Source of the DNA: Methanomassiliicoccales archaeon
GTDB taxonomy: Archaea > Thermoplasmatota > Thermoplasmata > RBG-16-68-12 > SOIM01
NCBI GenBank assembly: GCA_004377185.1
Contig: SOIM01000019.1
Location: forward strand, 1 to 46,409
Reading direction: 5' to 3'
DNA: 46,409 nucleotides
Shown here: piece by piece, positions 9,088 through 16,592 of the stretch
How positions within the stretch are numbered: position 1 is the stretch's first letter
How the letters are laid out: every line of letters begins with the position of its first letter
Translations under genes and position numbers: made by a program
Notes under the pieces: generated by a model
Seen by the model: the letters and a program-made list of their open reading frames with translations, nothing else
The model's database searches: none
Told to the model about the DNA's origin: nothing

Positions 9088-12000
9088 TTAGGATGTTGTT
9101 GGTGCAATCTCTTCTCTTCGATGTCCCGAGGTGGACGCCTTTCTTCTTCTGAACCATGCAACTGCTGGAACTAGGAGCAGGATAAATAGTGGAAAGGCAA
9201 AATTATCAAATTCGGGAATGAGCATCACCATTATCCTTCCCGCATCAGTTTCGCCACTGTCGTCCCATGATGCAGCACCGGCCGCGATTATCATATTTGG
9301 GTCGCTTAGGAACTTCCGAGCCGTTACTGACCATCCAAGATATTCGTCGTTCTGCGTTCCATCTATGAAATAATCAGTGACATTGTTGGTGCTGATGGGA
9401 TCGTTGAAAATCGCTATCGACCCTCTCTTGGTCCCACCGGAAGCATTGTACCGGGCACCAACAACGGCATCCCCAACACCATCCCCTTCGAAGTCTCCAA
9501 TGGCAACAGAGTATCCGAATTCCGCCCCATCGGCAACATCTGGTCCCGCTAAATCGCGATCTGGAGCTGCACTGTCAGTTATTCCTGATCCGTCCGTGTT
9601 GGTCTGGTAAACGTATGCTCTTCCTCTTTTGCTTGACCCATATTCACTGTTCTCTGGCGCACCAACGAGAATGTCATCGTAGCTGTCCGAGTCCATACTC
9701 CCGACCGCTACGCTGAGGCCGAACTTCTCGTCCGCGGATTCGTCCTCCAAATAGGCATCGGTGTAGTAGGCACCTCCAGTGCCTATGTTATCGCCATAGA
9801 GGATGTGAACCGCTCCATCGCTGGTATTGACAATCGGCTCTCCCGCAACGACATCCCATTTGTTATCGTTATCAATCTTTCCGCAAGCCAATGAGGTTGC
9901 GAATTCCCCATCTTTACTGTCGTCGACAGGATATAGTATTGCATCGTAGGAGGTTTCAGTGGTAGCAAAAACGCTCACGAAGACGTACGCCATTCCATCG
10001 AGGTTGCCTGGACCGTCACCCGGACTGTCTGACAAATTGGCTCCTATGACCACGTCATCGAAGTTGAGGGCGGTGCCATCGTAGTCGATGTTACCCACCG
10101 CAACAGCGTTTCCGAAGTTCAACGATCCGGTAGCCTCGAATTCGCTCAGGTCGAAGGTGACATTCGGGGTTGCATCCCAACCGCTCCAACCCGGATAGCC
10201 GTAGTATGCGTAAGCATCATTCTCCAACTGTGTTATCACCAGGTCCCAGTAGTCATCATTGTTGAACTTTCCAGCTGCTATCGCCCAACCGAGATGAGCT
10301 CCAGTGTTATTCGCCACTATCCAGACGTCAGGCGAGGCATCGTTTGCCGAGATAGGACCAAAGTAAATGTAGACAGCACCCGCGTCCGTGTAGGAACCCA
10401 CATCAGCCCAGGGTGCGCCTGTGGCAACGTCTGCATAGCCGTCATCGTCAAAATCACCAATTGCGACCGACCAGCCGAAATATTCGGTGGCCTGACTGAG
10501 TGTGCCGTCATTCTCCAAAGTGTAGACCGAGATTGTGGGATCCAAGATTACTGGATAAGCAGCATCTCTAAGCCAATCCATGGGGCACAGCATCTCGAGG
10601 ATGTCCTCGTTCTCCTGGAAGAGGTACTCGCAGTCCTCTCTAACTCCTCTGTTATCCACAGCAAAAGGAGGATTGATGGTGAATCTTGCTGTATCTCTCT
10701 CGTAGAAGGTTACTGGCTGTTGGGTTTTGGTTCCCCCCATCGACTCTTCACCCTCGAGATAGATTATCAGATCGGAGGAGAACTGAATACGCACTGGAAC
10801 AGACAGATAGGAATCGGGCGGTGCCGAAGGTGGGGAAGAAAGGACAATCTCCTCTTTGAGGGCGTTTTGCTCTGGGTGATAAGTAACGTCTATAGCAGAG
10901 TTCACTCCTTCGTATGCAATTGTAAGTCCATCCAGCTTGGCTTCCGAAAACTGCAGTTCCTCAATGATCACGTGCTCCTCTGCCGTTCTCCAATAGATGG
11001 CTCTTGGCAGTTCCCAACTTAGCTGACGATCCTTTCTTTGGAACATGACTTTGTCTGCGTCCTCTGTGAAGAAGGCGCGGTATGAGCGGGAGGAAAACGA
11101 GATGTCGTACTCCCCGTAATCGCCTCGAGTCAGCGATCGGGTGCCTACGTTGGTTGCAACATCCTTGTGTTTCTTCCAGTCGCTTGTCTCGAAGACCATG
11201 TGAATACTTGTTGCAAAGCCAAGGTTCTGCGAGTCGAAATAGGCCTCCAGACTGTAAGACCCCATTCTGACGTCCACACTGATATCCTCCGGATCGCCCC
11301 AATCCCATTGCGCGGACCCATTCAGTCCTTCGTATCTCCTCACGTACGAAGAAACGACTTCTCCGTTTCTACCCAATATCTCCACCAAGCAGTCCGCACC
11401 AAGCCCGCCAATCCAGTAACCCGTAGTCTTGTCATCGTCTGAATCTATGTAGGCCCTCGCCACGTCAAACCCGGTGATTACGGGTCTCTCAATCTTACCA
11501 ATGAAGATGGATACACTCTTGCCCGCGTAAGGAGGTGGATAACTGCCTGGTATCACCGTATTGAGCCACTCATCCGTTCCGGCTGGATAGTCCAGAACCC
11601 CATCTCCATCGATATCTCCCCCTTCCTGGTTATCGGGGACGCCGTCGTTGTTGAAATCATAGGGATTGTCATCCACAGAATCCGGAACAGTGTCGCGGTC
11701 CGAATCCAGAACTCCAGGAACATATAGGGGCAGAACCGAGTTGAGAACCGGGATCGGCTGTCCGCCAAGGATCTCACCGCTGACATCCAGGAAGAGATAA
11801 ACATCGTCACCTTGGGTGTGGTTCGCGAAGCTTCTGATATCGATGTCACTGTTTCCTCCTGGAGGTTGTTCCACAGGATCATCGTTCTCTTTCAAAGCGT
11901 CCCAATCAGCGAATGCGCCGTCGATTGCGATTCCAACGGGGACAGAACCGATGTATCCCACCTTCCGCTCGCTCGGAGCGGTCCTGAGGGTAAGGGTTCC

Positions 12001-14556
12001 CTTGTCAATGCTGACATCTGAATTGAGCTCAATCTCCGCTCCTAGTGTCCTATTGCTTGATTTGGACACTTGTACGTCCACTACAAATTCGAGCTCCTGG
12101 TTCTCTGTTACCAGAATGCTCAGAGAGTCGAAATCCACCTCGTTTGTCAATGGCGACACAGATGAGATCTCATCCCCGCCCGAGGACCTGAGCGAAATCC
12201 TGTCCACATCTGTCGAGAATGCCGTTCCGATTAGTCTCATTCGTATATTCTGAATAGTTATGTCCTCCCCCTGGGCTTTCGCTCTCAAAGTGAGTATCCT
12301 TGTCTCTCCGCTGGAACTGATGATGTGATTCGCGGGGATGGAGCTTTCCTGGGTCAGGCTGAGGATTCCAGGACTGTTGCTCAACACGAAATCGGAAGAG
12401 TCCATCGATTCATCGGACCCGACCGCGTAGAAGACTACGTCAACGTCCGTCTCTTCCACCGCCATATAGTTCCACGGCACCTTGGCCTCCAGTTTCCCAG
12501 CATCACTTGGCGCAATTCCGCTTGAAGCCTCTATGTTGCGGACATTCTTCCAGCTGTTCCAATCATTCCTGCCCTTTTCCTGTGCGAAATAGAATTTGTG
12601 GAGCCTGGAAAAGCTGGTCCGGCCGTTGAATCCCATTACTTCAGTCATGTAGTCGGCCCCAATACCTCCCACCGGATACCCGGACGTGGGATCTCTATCT
12701 ATATCGATGAACGCTCTGACGTTGTCCGTGACCCTCGGTCCAGGAGAACCCATGAGAATTGAACCTCTGACCTGAGTGTACAGGTAGAGACCGACTCTGT
12801 CGGAGTCAACCCCAGTACCGGTTATGTCAACGTTCTGGTTTATTCCAGTGTTCTCTTGATTCGACACTATCCCTGCCCAATCCGAGAAACTACCATCGAT
12901 CACAATCTTACCTTCCGGCTCCAATTTGGTGACCGTTGTGAGCGGCAGAACCAGAAGGAAAAATGCTATTACTGGGATTACGAGAATCTTGTATTTGTTT
13001 TTCCGCGATTCCTTTCCGAATCTTCTGCATCCAAGACCGTTGGTCAGACCGTTCCCGTTCGTAAGTCCATTGGTGAGCCCTTTAAGAGCAGTGTTGAGCC
13101 CGTTCGTCAAGCCATTCACAATGCCGTTCGTTCTTCCCCTTGCGGCCAAGCCGTTCGTGAGACCGTTGGTGAGACCGACGGCAGCTCTGGATTCCCTGGC
13201 CAATCCGTTCACAAGCCCGACTTCTCTGTCGACCCTCTTCATGGGGGCCCTTGCTTCCTTTGCCAGCTTCTTTCTCAAATCTACAATCCCTCTCTGCTTC
13301 TCTTTCTGATCCTTCAGCCAATCTCTAAGCTCAGCTTCTTCCTCTGTGATCTCCTCTGCCGGCGCAAGTTCTGGAAACGCTTCTTCTTCCACAGCTTCCT
13401 TCCCGACCGTGGCTCCGCACTCCGGGCAGGTTTCCACCGTACTGGGAATTCTGCTGCCGCATACCGGACAAGGCACTTTCTTGAGCGCTATCTCCTCCTT
13501 GATTATCGCCCTCAACGCTTCCCTTGCCGTAGCTTTCTTCGTAATCTCCCGCAGGTAATCCCGGTCCACGAATTCCAGGACGGTCGTCAAAGCCTTCTTG
13601 TAGCACTCGGTTGCCTCCCTGGTCCTCCCCAGATGCGTCAAAGCATTTGCCTTTGCGTTCCAAGCCTCCTTGTATTCTGGACTGATTTCGAGGACCTCAT
13701 CGAACTTGGTCAACGATTCTTCATACTCGGCCAGCTCGAGAAGCCTCATACCCTCCGCGAATATCGCCTTCTCGTCCACAACCCTCAGCGACTCCTCCGG
13801 AACGCCCTCCTCTTCAGGCAGCTCGGGTTCAGCCTCCTCTGGGAGGGGTTCCAGAATCATCTCGCCTTCCGAGTAGGCAAGTGGAAAATACTTCGTCTCT
13901 GTTCTGACACCTCTCATGAAGAGGACGCCCATCATCGTCTCGGTCTTCCCTTCCCTCTCTTCCTTTGAGATGTCCAAGACCCCGTCAAAGGCCTGGTGGA
14001 TGCTTGAGAGTTCATCCTCCTTGTGCATGTCCTTCTCGACCAAGAAAAGGGAAGTGATGCCCTCGTCCCGGAATTTGGTCCTGAGGGTTTGGGATAGGGC
14101 GTAGACTTCACTCGAGCCGAATATTTTGACTGCTGGAGAAAGGACGTCAACGACCGCTCTCTTCCTTTCGAAACTGCTGAGCTTCCCCACCGTCTCGCTG
14201 ATCGCGATTTCCAGGTTCACCATGCTTTCCGAGGAACGGATTACGGAGCCATCCTCCTCCACCCCATCGATTCTGGAACTCCTGTGGGAATACCAGTCCA
14301 CGATGAAGAACTCTCCCCGATCCTCATACTTCTTGATTTTCAGGCCTAGGTTCTCCATCTCCTTCCGAAAATCGTCAGGAGAGACCTTGCTGAGCACCAC
14401 GAAGGCACCCCCACCCGATCTCAGCCCTTCGGCTAGAAATTGATACGATACCAAATCCTTCTCGTCCCCGACCGGACCCTGTATCACGACGGCCGAGCGC
14501 TCTGGAATGCCCTTCTCCAAAAGAAGATGAAACCCCCTTATCCCCATAGCTACCAT
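9088..14556 (-). CDS. Transmembrane fusion: degenerate KaiC-like domain, TPR, zinc ribbon, TNG repeats, TM, FG-GAP propeller ectodomain
   Basis: The protein has 1822 residues. About 1-235 resemble a RecA/KaiC ATPase, but the P-loop reads GPVGDEKD, without the usual GK[ST], so ATP binding is doubtful. A TPR-like helical pair follows at about 265-325, then a CPVCG...CPECG zinc ribbon near 362-382, a Thr-Asn-Gly repeat linker (448-509) and a TM helix near 523-542. The rest should be outside the cell. It has two CBM9/DOMON-like segments starting with IDGxFxDW, a thrombospondin-3-like Asp-rich calcium segment, and seven FG-GAP repeats (about 1350-1775, such as FGWSVAIGDFDDDGYADV) that should fold as an integrin-alpha-like seven-bladed propeller. 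A C-terminal hydrophobic helix and RRRK follow. The start is one base after the stop of an intact KaiC gene, so the two are probably co-expressed partners. A signalling or surface-sensing role is inferred. ATG at 14547 is an alternative start. Confidence 0.88.
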   Translation of the reverse strand: MVAMGIRGFHLLLEKGIPERSAVVIQGPVGDEKDLVSYQFLAEGLRSGGGAFVVLSKVSPDDFRKEMENLGLKIKKYEDRGEFFIVDWYSHRSSRIDGVEEDGSVIRSSESMVNLEIAISETVGKLSSFERKRAVVDVLSPAVKIFGSSEVYALSQTLRTKFRDEGITSLFLVEKDMHKEDELSSIHQAFDGVLDISKEEREGKTETMMGVLFMRGVRTETKYFPLAYSEGEMILEPLPEEAEPELPEEEGVPEESLRVVDEKAIFAEGMRLLELAEYEESLTKFDEVLEISPEYKEAWNAKANALTHLGRTREATECYKKALTTVLEFVDRDYLREITKKATAREALRAIIKEEIALKKVPCPVCGSRIPSTVETCPECGATVGKEAVEEEAFPELAPAEEITEEEAELRDWLKDQKEKQRGIVDLRKKLAKEARAPMKRVDREVGLVNGLARESRAAVGLTNGLTNGLAARGRTNGIVNGLTNGLNTALKGLTNGLTNGNGLTNGLGCRRFGKESRKNKYKILVIPVIAFFLLVLPLTTVTKLEPEGKIVIDGSFSDWAGIVSNQENTGINQNVDITGTGVDSDRVGLYLYTQVRGSILMGSPGPRVTDNVRAFIDIDRDPTSGYPVGGIGADYMTEVMGFNGRTSFSRLHKFYFAQEKGRNDWNSWKNVRNIEASSGIAPSDAGKLEAKVPWNYMAVEETDVDVVFYAVGSDESMDSSDFVLSNSPGILSLTQESSIPANHIISSSGETRILTLRAKAQGEDITIQNIRMRLIGTAFSTDVDRISLRSSGGDEISSVSPLTNEVDFDSLSILVTENQELEFVVDVQVSKSSNRTLGAEIELNSDVSIDKGTLTLRTAPSERKVGYIGSVPVGIAIDGAFADWDALKENDDPVEQPPGGNSDIDIRSFANHTQGDDVYLFLDVSGEILGGQPIPVLNSVLPLYVPGVLDSDRDTVPDSVDDNPYDFNNDGVPDNQEGGDIDGDGVLDYPAGTDEWLNTVIPGSYPPPYAGKSVSIFIGKIERPVITGFDVARAYIDSDDDKTTGYWIGGLGADCLVEILGRNGEVVSSYVRRYEGLNGSAQWDWGDPEDISVDVRMGSYSLEAYFDSQNLGFATSIHMVFETSDWKKHKDVATNVGTRSLTRGDYGEYDISFSSRSYRAFFTEDADKVMFQRKDRQLSWELPRAIYWRTAEEHVIIEELQFSEAKLDGLTIAYEGVNSAIDVTYHPEQNALKEEIVLSSPPSAPPDSYLSVPVRIQFSSDLIIYLEGEESMGGTKTQQPVTFYERDTARFTINPPFAVDNRGVREDCEYLFQENEDILEMLCPMDWLRDAAYPVILDPTISVYTLENDGTLSQATEYFGWSVAIGDFDDDGYADVATGAPWADVGSYTDAGAVYIYFGPISANDASPDVWIVANNTGAHLGWAIAAGKFNNDDYWDLVITQLENDAYAYYGYPGWSGWDATPNVTFDLSEFEATGSLNFGNAVAVGNIDYDGTALNFDDVVIGANLSDSPGDGPGNLDGMAYVFVSVFATTETSYDAILYPVDDSKDGEFATSLACGKIDNDNKWDVVAGEPIVNTSDGAVHILYGDNIGTGGAYYTDAYLEDESADEKFGLSVAVGSMDSDSYDDILVGAPENSEYGSSKRGRAYVYQTNTDGSGITDSAAPDRDLAGPDVADGAEFGYSVAIGDFEGDGVGDAVVGARYNASGGTKRGSIAIFNDPISTNNVTDYFIDGTQNDEYLGWSVTARKFLSDPNMIIAAGAASWDDSGETDAGRIMVMLIPEFDNFAFPLFILLLVPAVAWFRRRKASTSGHRREEIAPTTS
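13031..13215 (-). repeat. Thr-Asn-Gly-Leu tandem repeat linker inside the 1822-aa gene
   Basis: Coding repeats of the type [TV]NG[LI] occur about ten times over residues 448-509 (for example GLTNGLTNGL and GRTNGIVNGLTNGL). They lie between the cytoplasmic zinc ribbon and the TM helix. The repeats are imperfect at DNA level and stay in frame. The region could be a flexible linker or a repetitive amphipathic structure against the membrane. Confidence 0.85.
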
Positions 14557-14557
14557 T

Positions 14558-15274
14558 CTATCTACCCTCCGACACCTTCACATCATGCGAGACCTTGATT
14601 CCCTTATTTGTGATCAGAAAAGGATGAACGGCGATGTCATGATGCGTAAGGCGCATCTTCCTCACCACAATGGTCCTGGTGAGCTCCCCCTTTACATTGT
14701 CCAGGCCTAGGAATATGAACGAATCTGCGATGAACTGCTCCACTCCGAACCTGGTGAGCTCTCCCTTCTCCGAACACTCAGTCACGAGTATTGATGTGGT
14801 GTTCTTCTCCCAAAGGAATCTTCCGAACTGGAACAAATCCCTTCTGAACTCCCGGCGGTCCCTCTGCTGCAACCCCACTACGGCTATCGAGTCAACAACC
14901 AGCCTCTTGACCTCATTGGTCTCAATCAGACCATCGATCATTGCCTGGATTGAGCGAAAATCAATCTCGCTCTCATCTTCTGTCAACTGCCTTATTTCGC
15001 CAAGATCCACGATGGTCAGAGTTCCATCCGTCTCGTATTTCGTGGGGTCCATCCCAAAACCTTTCAGGGTCTCTCGCAGATTTTCCTTCTTCTCCTCCAG
15101 GGTCACATAGAGTGAAGGTTCTCCGTGTTCGGCTGCCCCATTGTATGCAAAATGAAGGCAGAAAAGGCTCTTTGCCGAACCGGTTGGTCCAGAAATAAGG
15201 TTGACACTGCCCTCTGGAAATCCTCCATTCACTAATTTGTCAAATCCCTCGATACCAGTGGGAATTCTATTCAG
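14558..15274 (-). CDS. KaiC/RadA-family ATPase, probably starting at a non-AUG codon
   Basis: A single-domain RecA-fold ATPase of the archaeal KaiC-like (RAD55) group. Residues 4-12 carry the family N-terminus IPTGIEGFD, Walker A is GPTGSAKS (29-36) and the Walker B region is RLVVDSIAVV. The conserved N-terminus lies upstream of the first standard start, a GTG at 15232 that lacks a ribosome binding site. In the same frame the only well-placed codon is CTG at 15274, six bases after a GGAGG (15281-15285). I therefore begin the gene there (238 aa). A one-base slip in the adjacent CTCTCT could instead hide an ATG at 15287. The stop is one base from the ATG of the 1822-aa membrane protein whose N-terminus is a degenerate copy of this domain, so the pair is likely an operon and perhaps a complex. 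Confidence 0.85.
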   Translation of the reverse strand: MNRIPTGIEGFDKLVNGGFPEGSVNLISGPTGSAKSLFCLHFAYNGAAEHGEPSLYVTLEEKKENLRETLKGFGMDPTKYETDGTLTIVDLGEIRQLTEDESEIDFRSIQAMIDGLIETNEVKRLVVDSIAVVGLQQRDRREFRRDLFQFGRFLWEKNTTSILVTECSEKGELTRFGVEQFIADSFIFLGLDNVKGELTRTIVVRKMRLTHHDIAVHPFLITNKGIKVSHDVKVSEGR

Positions 15275-15324
15275 AGAGTGCCTCCATCCGATTCAACAAT
15301 CTGTTGAAAGATGTATGCACTTCC

Positions 15325-15337
15325 GATATTAAATATC
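15325..15337 (-). promoter_or_regulatory. Palindromic TATA box upstream of the KaiC-family operon
   Basis: GATATTAAATATC is a perfect 13-base palindrome with one central base. On the minus strand its position predicts transcription from about 15304 and a leader of about 30 bases that includes the GGAGG at 15281-15285. The palindrome would also work as a TATA box on the other strand. Confidence 0.5.
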
Positions 15338-15390
15338 TTCGTATGTAAAATGGCACTCCACTTGAACTACATGAATAGGTCGCGGCTAGA

Positions 15391-16512
15391 CTATGAGAAG
15401 TCAGAGATGGCACTTGGAACGAAGGTCCTCAGTCTCTTCAAAGAATCGATTCTCTCTTCTCTCCCCAGTCTAGCTTCTTCGATTCCTCTTTTCAGGATTT
15501 GGGTGGACTGGTCCATTGCCTTCCGATCGACCGGATAAGGAACCCCGTCCTTGCCTCCGACCGTAAACGTGTACTTCACAGGATCCTCCCAGCAAGCCTT
15601 TTCTCCGTAGATGAGTTCCGAGATGAGGGCCAGTGCTCTAACAGTGCTGGGGCCCACTCCCTTTATTGAAAGCAGTTCTTCATAATTTCGAGGTTGCCAG
15701 TCGTACGCTCTCTTGGCTGTTTCCCAGTTGATGTTCCTGGGCATTGAGAGAACGGTCATGGGCTCCTTCTCGCCTGTCCAGTGGCTGAGGCTTCTCTGAT
15801 TTGGATGGCGCAGGGACTTGATGAGATTCGACAGTTTCTTGGGATGGTCTTTCATGAGGTCCAAAGAGGTCTTCCTGCAACTCTCACTCAGGTTCGAAGT
15901 CATATCCAGAGCCCTCTCCACCCTGTTGCCCAGAATCGCATCGTGAGGTTCGATCACGAAGTCCCTGACGTGTTCAGAGGACCAGTGATATCTCCTTGCA
16001 TACCCCCTCTCTTCGTTCATCCCTTGCTGTACAACCGCCCATTCCCCTTCGGTAGTGAAGAAGAAGGCATGATGATACAGGGAATGTTGGTCCTGTACCG
16101 CGGCAGAATCCACCTTGGCGCTCATCCTGCTCGAATAGATGAGGTTCTCCTTGGTTGTCTCGGCCATGTCAAACTTCTCGGCTATGCTCTCGATCTCTTT
16201 CGGTGTTCTCCTTGAGGTCCTTCCTTTGCCTCCTGCGACAAACAGGCCCAGTTCCTGCTTTTTCAGAGCTTCCTTCACGGCTCCACACGTCACGGTCGTG
16301 GTCCCAGAGCTGTGCCAATCGAACCCCAGGACACATGAGAAGGCCTGAAACCAGAATGGATCTGAGATTCTGCGGAGGACCTCTGCCGTTCCGAACTCCT
16401 CCACAAGGACTTCGATGATGCCTTGCGAAAGCTTGACCATCCTTCCGAACAACCAACGCGGGGCACTCCCCGGGTGCAGGGGAAGGTCCGCAATTCCGAT
16501 TTGGGGCATCAT
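15391..16512 (-). CDS. DUF763 family protein
   Basis: A 373-aa protein recognised as DUF763, a family found mainly in archaea and some thermophilic bacteria with no settled biochemical function. The N-terminus (IADLPLHPGSAPRWLFGRM) and the mid-protein segment with HHAFFF and EGEWAVVQQGMN are typical. Near the C-terminus LLSIKGVGPSTVRALALI is a helix-hairpin-helix-like nucleic acid binding motif, which suggests DNA or RNA binding. ATG codons at 16512 and 16509 are both possible starts. A TATA box 26 bases upstream implies a leaderless transcript. The divergent neighbour encodes the PAPS-reductase-like protein. Confidence 0.9.
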   Translation of the reverse strand: MMPQIGIADLPLHPGSAPRWLFGRMVKLSQGIIEVLVEEFGTAEVLRRISDPFWFQAFSCVLGFDWHSSGTTTVTCGAVKEALKKQELGLFVAGGKGRTSRRTPKEIESIAEKFDMAETTKENLIYSSRMSAKVDSAAVQDQHSLYHHAFFFTTEGEWAVVQQGMNEERGYARRYHWSSEHVRDFVIEPHDAILGNRVERALDMTSNLSESCRKTSLDLMKDHPKKLSNLIKSLRHPNQRSLSHWTGEKEPMTVLSMPRNINWETAKRAYDWQPRNYEELLSIKGVGPSTVRALALISELIYGEKACWEDPVKYTFTVGGKDGVPYPVDRKAMDQSTQILKRGIEEARLGREERIDSLKRLRTFVPSAISDFS

Positions 16513-16531
16513 TGCTCTATTTCTCAGGGGG

Positions 16532-16545
16532 GGATAAGTGTTTTT
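16532..16545 (-). promoter_or_regulatory. Promoter box for DUF763 gene (leaderless)
   Basis: The minus strand reads AAAAACACTTATCC, centred 26 bases before the ATG at 16512, so transcription should start at or next to the start codon. It closely matches the box of the divergent gene at 16560-16573. Confidence 0.5.
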
Positions 16546-16559
16546 GGGGGAGGTTGGTG

Positions 16560-16573
16560 AAAATACTTATTCC
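16560..16573 (+). promoter_or_regulatory. Promoter box for PAPS-reductase-like gene (leaderless)
   Basis: The plus strand reads AAAATACTTATTCC, centred 27 bases before the GTG at 16593. No Shine-Dalgarno sequence is present, which fits a leaderless transcript and supports this start over an earlier in-frame TTG at 16512. Confidence 0.5.
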
Positions 16574-16592
16574 ATATAGTACATTCACAACC

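Noticed and set aside
13031..13215. CRISPR or DNA-level tandem repeat
   Set aside because: The repeat is in-frame protein repetition with imperfect DNA copies and no spacers.
12856..13968. A 370-codon plus-strand open frame
   Set aside because: It is antisense to the 1822-aa gene, whose frame shows clear domains (zinc ribbon, TPR, TNG repeats). The antisense translation is low complexity, with no family features.
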